A stretch of 64,000 nucleotides of DNA from NCBI RefSeq assembly GCF_021018895.1, contig NC_079373.1, positions 15,658,501-15,722,500 on the forward strand, in the 5' to 3' direction. The notes under the pieces were generated by a model. That model was not told the DNA's origin. It ran no database searches and saw only the letters and a program-made list of their open reading frames with translations. The position numbers were made by a program, and so were the translations under genes. The stretch comes from Seriola aureovittata (taxonomy: Eukaryota; Chordata; Actinopteri; Carangiformes; Carangidae). This document shows positions 10,656-25,473 of this stretch, piece after piece; position 1 is the stretch's first letter, and each line of letters opens with the position of its first letter.

Positions 10656-11003
10656 CTGAGTGAAAACATACAGAATGAGACATGCTAACACAAGTGTAAC
10701 CTTGTTTTCAACAGGGATGCTGGCATTAAAGCACCACACTTACCAAAGTCTGGTCAGTCAGAGGGGGATACTTCCCATGATCGAACTTCACACTTAAAAT
10801 ATTTTCTGAAAAATCTCTCTATTCCTTATCAAGCAGTATCTAACTAATCAAAATTATAGAAGCTATTTTTTTTTTTTAAATGTAAGCTATATATATTAAT
10901 TGAAAATATTCATAAATTTTGACAAAGCCTCTTTGCAGGCACAGGGAGAAAAACATGTCACTCATTAAGTTGAAGAAGAAAATTAAGAGCTGTCCTTACT
11001 TAC
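10656..11003 (-). other. shank3: shank3 intron, 348 bp
   Basis: AT-rich phase-0 intron with donor ATAGAG|gtaagt. No other element is seen. Confidence 0.92.
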
Positions 11004-11128
11004 CTCTATAAGGAAATCTCCTGTCCTCAGACCAGCCCTCCAGGCCACTCCCTCCACATCCACAGACTCCAGGTACTGCAGGGCAGGGAAGGCTGGGGTC
11101 GGGGTGAACTCTTCAATGGGCGTCTCAG
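11004..11128 (-). CDS. shank3: SHANK3 PDZ domain, middle exon
   Basis: This 125-nt exon encodes ETPIEEFTPTPAFPALQYL, ESVDVEGVAWRAGL and RTGDFLIE. It matches the human SHANK3 PDZ core without a visible change. The long beta2-beta3 loop TPIEEFTPTPAFPA is specific to SHANK PDZ domains. The acceptor is tttcctctcag|CT; the CT completes an Ala codon with the G from exon 12254-12336. The donor is GAG|gtaagt, phase 0. Confidence 0.97.
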
Positions 11129-11442
11129 CTGAGAGGAAACACACAGAGAAAAACCCGCTCAAAACAGTTAAGTAAAATCTATAGATTTCTTTGACTGGTT
11201 TTTGTTTCCCCCTATTGCTGTTACCTGCTGCACCCAAACAATATCACTGATGCATGTAGGTGCTACAAACACATGCTTGCATGTCCACAACTTCATGCAA
11301 AACAGACACATGCACACATACAGTGCACAAGCACACAAGTGTATGTGCCACTACAAACTCCATTTAATCTTGGAGCGAATCCAACGAAATCACTGACACA
11401 TGAGAGTTCTCAGAGGACCACTAAAAGAACTGCAGTGAGTGT

Positions 11443-11487
<45 letters not shown>

Positions 11488-12253
11488 TATGTGTATGGGT
11501 ATGTGTGTGTGTGTGCGTGTGTGTGTGCGTGTGCATGTGAATGTATGTGTTTAAGGGTACTGGGGAGTAAAAGACAGAGTGAGTAAAAGAGAGCAGGGTG
11601 AGCCAAGATCCATGGTAGTGAGTGATGGAGCAGTAACAGACTCCCGGCAAGGTGCCTAAGAGGGGTTGCCATGGCAACCAGCCTGAGCAGGGAGCTGGCA
11701 CGTGCATGAGTAAAATGAATTTCTGGTGATGGAGATGAGTAGAGAGCCGATTTCTGTTAAAATGCGGAGGGTACGAAAGTGATTGTGTAAAATATTTTGA
11801 GAGGATAATGGACAGGAAGGATATGAAGGAGGGGAAGAACGGCAGGGAGGAAGAAAAACAAGGCCAGGCATAGGAATGATAAAATAAAAGAGGAGGGGAA
11901 AGAGGAGTGTGTCTCTACTAAACCTCAACGCCATGTGTGGGGAACAGATGGGACAGCTAGCTGACAGCTCAGCCAAGGATGACGCCACCAAAGGGGCTTC
12001 ATGCGCTCACACTCACACACTCACACACACGTACGCCTGAGTGCTTCTCAGTATACACACTGAGTGTTGACCAAAGCTGGTCATGTTATTGACTCACACA
12101 GTGACAATCGAGACTGAGCCATACTCAGTGACTCAGATCAACAAACTACTTCATACATCAAAACTCTCACACATGTTGAAAACAGGTAGGGAGTGAATGT
12201 GAATATTTTGGCAAAAGTGTGTGTGTGTGTGTGTATGTGTGTGTTTATCTCAC
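11129..12253 (-). other. shank3: shank3 intron, 1.1 kb
   Basis: Phase-1 intron holding a (GT)n microsatellite at 11437-11540 and otherwise unremarkable sequence. Donor AAAG|gtgaga. Confidence 0.9.
11437..11540. repeat. (GT)n microsatellite, imperfect
   Basis: A run of about 100 bases of GT/TG on the plus strand, interrupted by TTTGTA and GGGTA. Purely simple sequence. Confidence 0.95.
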
Positions 12254-12336
12254 CTTTGGCTCCCCGCAGGACAAAGCCAAACCCCTCATTTTCTTTCTTC
12301 TGTAAAACAGCATTCTTCTCCTCTATGATATAGTCA
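12254..12336 (-). CDS. shank3: SHANK3 PDZ domain, N-terminal exon with the GFGF loop
   Basis: This 83-nt exon encodes DYIIEEKNAVLQKKENEG and FGFVLRGAK. It contains the carboxylate-binding PDZ loop GFGF. The acceptor is ctcttcttcacag|TGAC and the donor AAAG|gtgaga. The first base completes a Ser codon with AG from exon 14979-15054. The last base starts the Ala codon finished by exon 11004-11128. DYIIEEK is slightly closer to the SHANK1/2 form than human SHANK3 DYVIDDK, but the other exons fix the SHANK3 identity. Confidence 0.96.
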
Positions 12337-14978
<2,642 letters not shown>

Positions 14979-15054
14979 CTGTATGAGGTGAAGTTGTCGT
15001 AGGATCCCACAGTGTAGTGTCTGAACAGTCTCTTAGTGCGGTCCTCCCGAGTCT
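14979..15054 (-). CDS. shank3: SHANK3 SH3-PDZ linker exon
   Basis: This 76-nt exon encodes TREDRTKRLFRHYTVGSY and then DNFTSY, matching human ETREDRTKRLFRHYTVGSYDSLTSHS. It links the SH3 and PDZ modules. The acceptor is gttttgcag|AG and the donor TACAG|gtacag. The opening AG makes Glu with the G that ends the SH3 exon 34500-34613, or with the G ending the candidate first exon at 23693-23808. The exon starts in phase 1 and ends in phase 2. The longest open frame over it is not the coding frame, so it is easily missed. Confidence 0.94.
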
Positions 15055-18000
15055 CTGCAAAACAGATTAAATGCCTTTAATCCAATCAGACAATCCATTA
15101 CCTATTTGTTCTACATTATTATTTCCCCATAATAATGTACGCTGCCATCAAAGACTGAAAACATCTTGAAAGGCTTAAGAAAAAAAGAAAAAAAAGAATA
15201 AATGTTTCACACTAAAACACAGTGAAATATTTATGTATTTGTGTATTTGATTTTAAAAGTCAATAGCTCATCTGGTAATTTTTGTGCATGTATAAAGATA
15301 CTTGATTTTGGTATTGGTATGTTGAGAAATTCAAGAAATTAAAAGAAGGCATGATAAAACAAAATAATTAAAACACTACTGTTTTTTTGGTGTTGATTTA
15401 CATAGAACACTCACAGAAACGTGAATAGTAATACCACCAGACTTTGACAAAATTATTCTTATGATTTCATATCTGATGCACTCTTGCAATCACCCACACA
15501 TCCAAGGCTAGTGCAGTGCTGTGTCTTGAAAGCAAGGTCAGCCACACCGTGTGGTGTTCTTGCAGCATTTGAAGAATTTAGAAATGAGCTGAAACTTCCC
15601 AGGAATCTGATGCTTAAATATGATTTCAGAAGGACACAGTTTATTTGAATTAGTGTCAGTTTTGCTAGTAACCTTTAACAAATCCACATAAATCTGCTGT
15701 TTCCACCCATATCAACAGAAATCCAATCCAGTTAACACAGAGAAGTAATTATCCTTAACAAGCTTAATTTATCACAACTTACCTGGGTAGCCTATAATTG
15801 TTAAATAGTAAGTTTTGGATTTTGAAACAGTTAAATAATTACATTTAAGGTTTCATTTAAAACAGGAAATGCACTACAATGTGAACCATGTTGAGCTCAT
15901 TTAATATAGTGTTTGCGTGTGTTTGTGTACAGTTCCTGTCAGCATGTGGGTGGATTTATCCTATGGGAGTGCTGATTGAGATCGATGCCCTCTCCCCATC
16001 CCAATAATGCACATTGCACCTCCACTTAACAGCAATCTGCTGACTACACACCCCAAGACCCTTTGACACACGAACTCTTTAGATAAAGTATTTTCTTAGT
16101 GCAACATATCAAGACATATGTGAGACAGCATGTGACATAATGAAGTGGGTGGGTGTCAACAGAAGGTACACAGAACGACAAAGACCAAAAGTAATATAAC
16201 ATAATATAATATAATATACCCATCAATATTAATAAAACTACTAGTTTTACTACTTCTAATAATAACAATGAAGGGGAGTAAGTAAAAATAACAATCATAT
16301 TGATAGTAATGATGATAACCTGATGCTAATAAAGACACAAACACACATACATATATATCTATATGTACATGTACAAACATACATACATATGTATTCACAC
16401 ACATAAACTTAATTGGGTGAGTGAAGGGTATCCTGTTGGTGATGTGAGACACACTGCATGTAGCCACGAGTCTTGCTCGTAACCCTGGTCACACGTTGCC
16501 ATGTTTTTCTGTTTCCTGTCACTTTTTACTGTAAAGTAAAAAAGTCTAGTAAAGACAATACATCAGACTGTTTCAGATATCCTGTGTATGTGAAAGAGAA
16601 AGAGTGAAAAGCGAAGGACATCAAAGTAACTGAGCAGACTTGAAGTGGCTGGCACCCTCAGATCCACTTTAGCCTGTCCGTCTGACTGTGTGTGTGAGTG
16701 ACAGACTGTCAGCGGCAAACAACTTGAAGCTCTGATAACTGCATCCACTGTCACTTGGTGACACAACAGAAGAAAAGAAAAACAGATTTAGCAATCCGCT
16801 CCAAACTCCCAATTTCATGCTCAACTTTGACCCTTCAGCCTCCGCTCTTCCTCTCTCACCTGCCTTCTCATTTCCTTCTTCTCTCGCTTTATTATAATCT
16901 TGTTTGCCTGTGCTGTTTTCTTCATTCTCCAGGAGCACTGCTGTGTGAATCACAATCTCCTGGATTCTTACACATTCATTTGTTTCAGCAAGACTGCAAA
17001 TGCGTAGCTTTCCTCTCCTCTCATTACACATAACCCACTCACAGGCAGGAGGCTGTTTTAATCAAAGTGTCCTACATTACAAAACCTGATACACAGGCCA
17101 TGATGGTCTGTGTGTTTGATTACAAGGCATTTGTCTTCCAAGAGCAAGAATATCAGTCAACCAGTCAGTGAGTCACCTCCTGGTCACTGGCTGTGATGAT
17201 ATGTGTTTGACTTGTGGCTTAGTTGAATAGAAAAACCACCCCAAAACATATTTCACTGTTAACAAATAACTCATAGTGATGTAACTGCCATATCTGGAAC
17301 TACATTGTTGTTATGTCGTGTATTTTGTTATCTTTCTAGAATCACAATTATGTTCAACAATACAGGAAATAAAACTCAGCTTGAAAAAGCTTTCCGTATT
17401 TAAGAAAGGAGGTTTCCCGTGTTTTCTATTCCGAAATTTCTCACTCTTTTGCTCCTGCTATCATTTCCTGGTCTCCTCACCTAAATTAATAAACTGCTAC
17501 TGAATGCAACATGCATGTTCTTTGAAGCTGGACAAAAGTGTGCAGAATGCTGGCTGTATTTATGTATGTCAGAACAAATTACAAAATCTACTGGAATAGT
17601 ATAAAAAATATTTAGTCCTGACTTTTTTTTTTTTTTTCGTTCAGGTGAGAAATCCTTTGCATTTATCCCTGTGGAGATGAATGCCCCTTTGAAGTGGCTT
17701 AGGATGTATCTGGGAACCACTGTACAAAGGGTATCTTCCTTTTGGCAACCAGGACTGGGTTTATAGGTGTGTTGGCAAACTGCTGAGCTAATGATGTTAT
17801 GGCAACATTGTAAGCGGGAGATAAGTGGTGTCGCAGTCCTTTCCCTCCAATCAGATAAGGTTTATTTAGCCAAGAGGAAGTCCAGTGAATTGTTTTTTAA
17901 TTTGCTCTGACGATCACAAACTCAAACAAAGTGGAAAGGGCAGGTTGAGGGAACATCATGGATACAGGGAAATGAATTACACTCCTCACAAAAACATGAA

Positions 18001-18317
18001 CAAATGAAAACGGGGGATTGAGAGTGTTTGAGTATCAAAGGATGAGATGTGTAATTAAGAATGAGTTGTTGGTTATCAGAGGAGGTAAGGGGGAAAGGAG
18101 AGGTGAGAGGAGGGCTGGTTGGTATTTTGTCTGGGTCAGAAGGTTACTCTACGCCAGTCGAGGGAGGAGGGACGTGACATTTTGTTAGCACTAGTTGTCA
18201 GAGGGAAGTAGTAATGAAAGAAGAGGTGATATCTGGGGAGAAAGTAGCAGATGAGTCAGCACCTGTCTTCTCCTGCACATTTAGAGTCTGTCTTCTACAG
18301 CCCTCACTCAGCTTTCC

Positions 18318-18469
<152 letters not shown>

Positions 18470-18618
18470 CTCTTTCATCCTCACACATCATCAAAAAAGT
18501 CCTCACTTCAAAAAATGACAAAAGAAAAAGAGAATCAGCCAAATACTGGATCATTTTGGGAGATGGTGAGTGTGAATGTGTTTTGTGTGTCTCAGAGGTA
18601 TATCCCTTTGTGTATGTA

Positions 18619-18684
18619 CATTATGTGTGTGTGTGTGTGTGAGAGAGAGAGACAGTGTATGTGTGTGTGTGTGTGTGTGAGTGC
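18619..18684. repeat. (GT)n/(GA)n microsatellite
   Basis: Two GT runs separated by GAGAGAGAGA. Simple sequence only. Confidence 0.9.
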
Positions 18685-21600
18685 GCGCAAGATGTGATAC
18701 CAGATGCAGTGTATGAGTGTGAAATGCAGCTCATTCATCACAACTGTCATCTGTTTTGTACAGCCCAGGAGCATCTAAAGGCAGGGCCCTGATAGCACAG
18801 ATAACCTCAACTCCTCTTGCATCTACCACTCTCACTCACTCACTCACAGAATGAGAGACATGACTTTGGGTATCCACTAAGTTTGTCTAAATCCTTAATT
18901 AGGATAGGAGGATTTATTGTTCTTTCTTTTTTTTGGCTTGTTTTCCAGTATGGGGGTTTAGCACCAGATGGGAATAAAACAAAGACATGCATTTTACAAT
19001 ATGCACCAGAGCTACAACATCTGGGCTGACAGAAGGACAGATACACATACTGAGATTCTAGGGAACAAAGACAGTCATAAACTCACTGGATGTTACTCAG
19101 TAAATATTTTATTTTACATGTTAAAATAAAGCATATTAAAGGATTACTATAATTTAGGTACCATGTCAAAAATGGCATTTGGTTGGCTTCAGACATACTG
19201 TAAATTTTTGGAGATGATACTGATGAAACATTAAGTTCCTGTTGTCTGTCAATCCAAAAGTAAAAATGAATAATTAGTGAAAAAATACTGGAAAAAAACA
19301 CATATATAACAATTGTTTGCGAGTCCACATTGGAGGTGGCCTCCAATTGTGGTTTAATAAGAGAGATCTGGAGAGAAATGCATTTTCATTAGACAGAAGA
19401 TACTGCAACAGAAATACACATGGTGGTAATAGGATTACTTAGAAAAACATTGTGTAGTAAATAGATTGGTAAAATCTGATCAAAGTTTTTTTTTTTGTTC
19501 CAGTAGGACAGAGAGATATTACAGGTACGAGAGGTGTGAAAGACAGAATGTGAATGGACTGATGTGAGCAGCACTCACTCACTACACTGAAGCTCATTAA
19601 AGCTTTCACGTTTTCTGTTCAAACACCTGGCACTTAGTTGATCTTTCCTGGGAGGAATTCTCCGGTTCAATGGAGGTAATGCATTTCATATTTCTGCTGA
19701 CAGCAAAAGCAGGTTATATGAAAAGAATAAAAGCAAATGGGTTGTTACCATGAGGAGTGGCTAAACAGTTTCTTCCCCTGTTTAGCCAATGAGGCTTCCC
19801 ACTACTCAACTGCCTGCAGAACTGAGGGAGAAAAGAAGGGGCGCGTTTACTGAAGCATTGAGGTTTTTCTGTCACTTGTGTTGAGTAGTCGAGGCTTCAG
19901 GAAAGCACTAAGGGCACCTGCTGGTCAAAACTGTTTACAGCAGACAAGTGCACTGTATGCTGAGGCTGTACACCTGCGGGTTGCTGGTTCCCCTTGGTCG
20001 GGACCAAAGAAGAATAAAACAGATGCATTGTTGCCTTTCAGTTTGGGGTTTGCTTACTTATGACAGACAAAACCAAAGGTCTCAAACATAAGGCCATACA
20101 GTCTGAGAGATAACCCTACCCTGCATCATTGGAGTTACTATATATGAACTTACAGGAGAAATTAAGCAAGTTCTTTTAACTGACAACAACTGAAGCTACA
20201 ATTCATTTCTCTTGAGAGCTTTAGTTACAGTGTCTTTCCTGGTGGTCGTGAAGAGCTCATCCATAAAAATGTGAGAATAAACAGTTTTTTTTTTTCCCGC
20301 CGGTAATAGCTGTGAACGCAGTGTGTTTATAGTTGTGATGAAAACATTTTTAGCACATCAGTTACTTATCTGTATGTCATGCTGTAACATTGCAGCTCTT
20401 TCTGCCACTCTGTTACATATGTAATGCGTCTGAGAGTTCTGCTGTAAATGTCTGTGTATCAGCCCACAGCGCTTGTCCATACTGGACAGATTATAACACT
20501 TTCGCTGTCCTTGTCTGAAGGACGCGAACGCCTCATCACACACACACGGATGCATGGAAACACCAACCGACACGGACACGCACACACCATCTCTGAACCC
20601 TGATGAATGAGAATTAACCTGTGCTGTTCTTCCACTGATAAGAGCTGCAGACAAACATACACACACACGCTCACACACTTATCAAGTGAGCCTCATTGAC
20701 TTTTTAATTCTTTCCTTCCACACCCCTCTCATTCTTCCTTTCCTTTTCTCCTTCTCTCCCTCTTGCCTCCTCATTCATGTTGTGCACGTTAACCTCCTAA
20801 ACCAGGTGGATAGAGGACTAAGCAGGGGGGCGTAGTAAACTCTGGGGGCTCCCTACACCTTGAATACTAAAACATTATTTCAATTACTCAGAACAATGCT
20901 GGACTCTCTGGTGCAACAACTTCCCGAGAGCTTCACAGCTTGTGAGGAGATGCTTGTGGAAAAAAAATAAAATAAATAAAGACAGTCATCCTCTCTTTCT
21001 TTCTCTTTTGTGCTGTCACACAATGTGCCTGTCGTTCCACAGATCCAACAGGGAGTCGTTGGACCGTGCAGGTGGATACAGGGCTAACCCACTTCCACAC
21101 AGCACAGAGGAGTGTCTTCATTTTCTTTTTCCTCTTCATCTTCCTTTGTCTATCCCTGGTTTTCTACTCCTCTACCAAACTGTTCTTGAATAAGACTTTA
21201 AAAAAAGAAAGGTGATTTAGTTTTTCACTCCTGGATAAAATTAGTCATGCTCACAATAGGACAGTGTGACAGAGAGGACACTGAAGGAAAAGAAAATCAG
21301 TACAAAAGAAAAACTATAAGCAGGTTCTGTATTAATTTAATCTTTATCCGTTCTGTACACAGAGGGAATTCAAATAAACCATGCACATGGTTTGGAGCTA
21401 CAGGATAATATTCAACATCAAAGGTGACAAAACTTGAACTGTATGAGCACATACCTTTGATATGGGTGTGACGCACCAACAAATCTTTTCATCAAGCCAT
21501 TTGTCTGCATACACAGACACAATAAAGCAAATGTAGGGTAACTTAATTAAGTGGGAAGTGGGGAGTGTCAGAACAAAAAGAGAAAGATGAGAGGGAAAAA

Positions 21601-23692
21601 ACAAAATGTTAGAGTGGGAAGACAGGGAGGACAGATTAGATAGAACATTGAAATGGAGTAAACCAGAGGGAGGAGGGTAGTTGATGACTACAGACTGACA
21701 GAGAAAATAGCTGTAAGAGTTGATAGGTCTGTATCCTGATTAGTGTCTTCTAAAAGAACCCATGTGACAGTTCCAGACATGATTCATTCACATTGATCAT
21801 TTTCTTATCTGCCATCTCAGGTTTGGCTAAAGTCATAATCCTTAATATTCTCACAGATTTTTGGTTTTCATTTTTCTGCAATAACTATTTAATGCATTTA
21901 TCAGTATCACCTCTCTATATAGTAGTTACATTGTTAACAGCCCTGTTAACCCTAACCCTTCCCACAGCAGTGTCAGAATGGTGGAGATGTGGGGGCAATT
22001 TCTGTAACTTTCTGAAAACGGACAATTGGACATTTAATCCCACTTCACATCGTGAAGCTGTGTAGACATGAGAGAAGAGAGAGGGTTTGGACTTCTCTCT
22101 AGCTCTTTCTTTTCTATTTGTAACACACCTACTTCATGTGGACAACCAAGTGCAAGCACTATGAATGCCTTCCATGAGAGACTGAAAATGTGCACAATTA
22201 TGCCCATATTTAATCGATCACCACGTCTCACCCCTCTCTATAGCAGCTGGCTTTTCACCCTGCCATTGAGTGTGGCCATTTAGAAAAGCTATAAAGACTC
22301 TGATTGGTTTGACAACACCATTGTACAAGCGCATGTCCAGCACTTAAAGCAAATCAAGTTTCAAATATTGCAGGGAGCTGTTAAATGAAAAGCTGCAGAC
22401 AACAGGCTGCACATGCCCAACTCCTCACCAAGGTATCCAGGTTGACTGTGAGAGATACATCATTTGCTCTTCTGTTTGCTGTTGCCACAGTAACCATGGG
22501 TGTAGTGGAATCAACAAGGACTCAAATCTTAAGACTACAACTTAAAAGGAAAAAATCAGGGGCATGACTAAGATTAGGGAAAGAGCTCTGTCATCATTAA
22601 ATCCAACACATAAAGCGAACTGCAGTCCCTGGTGCCCAGATAACATTATTTACACAATCCACCAAGAGGTTGCATGTCAGGTAAATGTAAACGTAGAGAA
22701 AGTTGTTTCATGTGTTTCAGCACATGATGCCAATTTTGTCATTTTCCTGATACAGTCTTATATCGTCAGCTGATTCAAAATTTCTCTGGTCAGCCTTTTA
22801 CACACCAACACTAACTGTCTAACACTGCAGAAGCCAAGAAGGGGAGTGTGGGCAGAGATTATAAACTATAAACACCATCCATTTAGTATAAGCAGTCACA
22901 GTGTAACAAGGCGCTTTGATCAAAGTACAGACTAACACAATGACAATACAAGTACTAACGGTAAGACAGGCTTTTAATAAAATAGCCTCAGAGATGAGAT
23001 CTAATAATGCCAGCACTAAAGGAAAAGAGTTCATCAAAGCTATCAAGTATTGAACGTTTTCCCTATGAGTTAATATCTGCCCACTCTTATTTCATTAAGT
23101 GCAGTAGAAGGTCGCTTGAGTAATGGGATTTATTTGATAATCACAACATATCTATATTGAAAAGGGACGCGTCTGTAAGAACCTTCAATGACAAACAGAA
23201 AAATGTTCAAGAATAAAACAAAAAGGCTTTTCATTTGTGGAGCGGGGTGGGGCTGAGATAAAGACGAGGCAAATGATACCATGAACAAAGAAATGGACAA
23301 ATGATTGAGAACACCTTTAATGAGTTCTTTGTTGTAAAAATATTTATTTGACAAGCAGTCAAATACTCTCTCCAATTCTTATGTATTGTGTTTTTTGCAC
23401 TGAATCAAGCTATCAGTCACAGTCACTTCAGATTGTGGTATTGCACACCCCCCTCTTCTAAAAAAGGAAAACGTTTGTACGCTTGCAGACACCACTCTTC
23501 TGTCTTTACTACATTCCCCCTTGTGCTGAGTCACATTGCAAGTTTCTCACATTTACAAGAGGCGGTAATTTTAGTTTGTCTTACAAGATACCACTTTACA
23601 TGCAGTATGACTACTAGTGACCCGTCTAGTCAGTGTCCTGACGTAAGAACAGTGCAGAGAGCTGTGGGCAGAGAGAGACTTACCCCAGTACA

Positions 23693-23808
23693 GGTCATGA
23701 CATGTGGAGTTTGGTTGCTCTGCCTTCACGACTGTTACCACCCCGTCTATCCTGCTACACAGCACTGGAAGATCTGACACCATGACTGGACAACAGTCCA
23801 TTTTTTCA
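23693..23808 (-). CDS. shank3: Candidate alternative SHANK3 first exon (PDZ-start isoform)
   Basis: On the minus strand an ATG at 23808 lies in a strong context (AAAAAATGG) and opens 38 codons plus one base. The peptide begins MDCCPVMVSDLPVLCSRI and ends AEQPNSTCHDLYW. It runs directly into a near-perfect donor TGGG|gtaagt at 23692. The final G is in exactly the phase needed to join AG of exon 14979-15054, giving LYW-ETREDRTKRLF and then the PDZ domain. The layout resembles PDZ-starting short SHANK2 isoforms. The peptide itself is not one I recognise. An alternative is an 81-nt internal exon from TGCTGTGTAGC, also phase 1-1, but its acceptor is poor. Confidence 0.5.
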
Positions 23809-24221
23809 GCTCTATCTTTGCAAACCCCCCTTCTAAGGCTCTGACCAGCAGGTCGACCTTCCACCCTGCCACTGGTCCGTTTCCCACCTTGAATCACTGA
23901 GAAGAGCTGAGCCTGGCCTCCCTCTCATCTCAGCCTAGACACAAATAAAAGCGAAACATCCATTTTGTGCAGTCGGCTATTCAAAATATCTCAGCACCAT
24001 ATTCTTGTTAGAGGACTCCGTTATGGGAGTGAAGTAAGACCTCCAGGACGAGTAGTACCAAAAACCGCTCCATTCTGTTTCAGTCTCCAGCGTATATTCA
24101 CATCTCTGCTTATCTGCTGTCTTTCTTTCTCCTCCTCTCCCTCAGAATTGGTTGGTTTGTTGAAGAGCGTTCAGAGAGCGTGCGTTGTTACCGTGTAAGT
24201 GTCGGAGGCAGAGACCAACGC

Positions 24222-24231
24222 CTATAAATAC
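24222..24231. promoter_or_regulatory. TATA-like element readable on both strands
   Basis: CTATAAATAC on the plus strand reads GTATTTATAG on the minus strand. It sits in a locally CpG-richer patch (about 24170-24350) some 415 bp upstream, in gene sense, of the candidate PDZ-start ATG at 23808. It could serve that transcript, an antisense one, or neither. Confidence 0.3.
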
Positions 24232-24806
24232 CTCAGCTCAAAGTGGAAGAAGCCTTGAATAATTCAGTCTAATTCAGACAACAAGAAGCAACTACTGTAC
24301 GAGCTCTTCAAACACTGTGACGGCTCATCACGACACGCCTTTGAGTCAAGGTCAAGACAAACTGAGATACACTCAGACAAACACACATTCTAGGAAAGAG
24401 AAGGGAAGCAGGGGAGAGGAGCATTCAGCACAGGAACAAATGTATCTTTAACACTGAATCCTGTAAGTGAACTGACTGAATCTTTATTTACTGGAACTTC
24501 CCTCACTGGTGATTAAAAGGTGTCACTGTCAACCCAGCCGTATGATATACAGTATGTTACTTTTGTTTATCAAAGCTTATTAAAAGACGACGGCACTCAT
24601 TGTGGTGGTTCTAGCCGTTCATACAATCCCTCCTCTTTTTCTCAGCCGTGATGCAATCACTTACTGAGGCGGTTACTGACGTGTCGATCGCTTAGCTTAG
24701 ACACAAAAGAACGACACAGTCAGTAGCTACGAACTGACCAAGATGTTTCAAATCAAAAGAGATTTGTAATTTGCACCTTCCAGCTCTACAGGAGAGTGGG
24801 AGACCG

Positions 24807-24811
<5 letters not shown>

Positions 24812-24880
<69 letters not shown>
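24812..24880. repeat. (GA)n microsatellite
   Basis: About 70 bases of pure GA dinucleotide on the plus strand. Confidence 0.97.
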
Positions 24881-24887
<7 letters not shown>

Positions 24888-25386
24888 AGGAGAGTGAAAC
24901 AGGGAGTCAGAGAAAAACAGGGGTGTCCTGGTGTAAAGGTAGGTGTGTGATTAGTCATGCCCAGTCAGAGGGATGCTTTACAGCTCTGCCAGGTAAGCTG
25001 CTCCGCGTGTTTGTTGCCACATTTTATTTTAGATGTGAGACACACACAAACGCGCACACACACACAGTGATTGCGGTCAAAGAGCTTACATAAACAAAAT
25101 GATTCAACCAACTGTGTAAGAACGAATACTACAGGTGAATATTGTGTGTGAGAGAAGCCCTGACACTGTGAAATAGACTTTCAGGGACAAATGTAGTAAG
25201 CTGCCCATGTGTGTATGTACTTGTTTGTGTGTGTGCCAGTGTGCGAGCGTGCATGTGACCTGCTGTCATCCAATACGGCCCCTGTCAAAAGTGATATGTC
25301 TCTGCTCTACTGTGAAACCTGATTCAGCTTTGATTCATTGTTCAAATGGCATCGCCATCTATTATGATTTGATATGCCTCTGGCCT

Positions 25387-25389
<3 letters not shown>

Positions 25390-25469
<80 letters not shown>
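25390..25469. repeat. (GA)n microsatellite
   Basis: About 80 bases of pure AG dinucleotide, only 0.5 kb from the similar array at 24812. Confidence 0.97.

Positions 25470-25473
<4 letters not shown>

Noticed and set aside
20100..20135. Possible 18-nt exon VTPMMQ with donor CAGG|gtaggg on the minus strand.
   Set aside because: Acceptor lacks a pyrimidine tract (catatatag). Chance matches of this size are expected.
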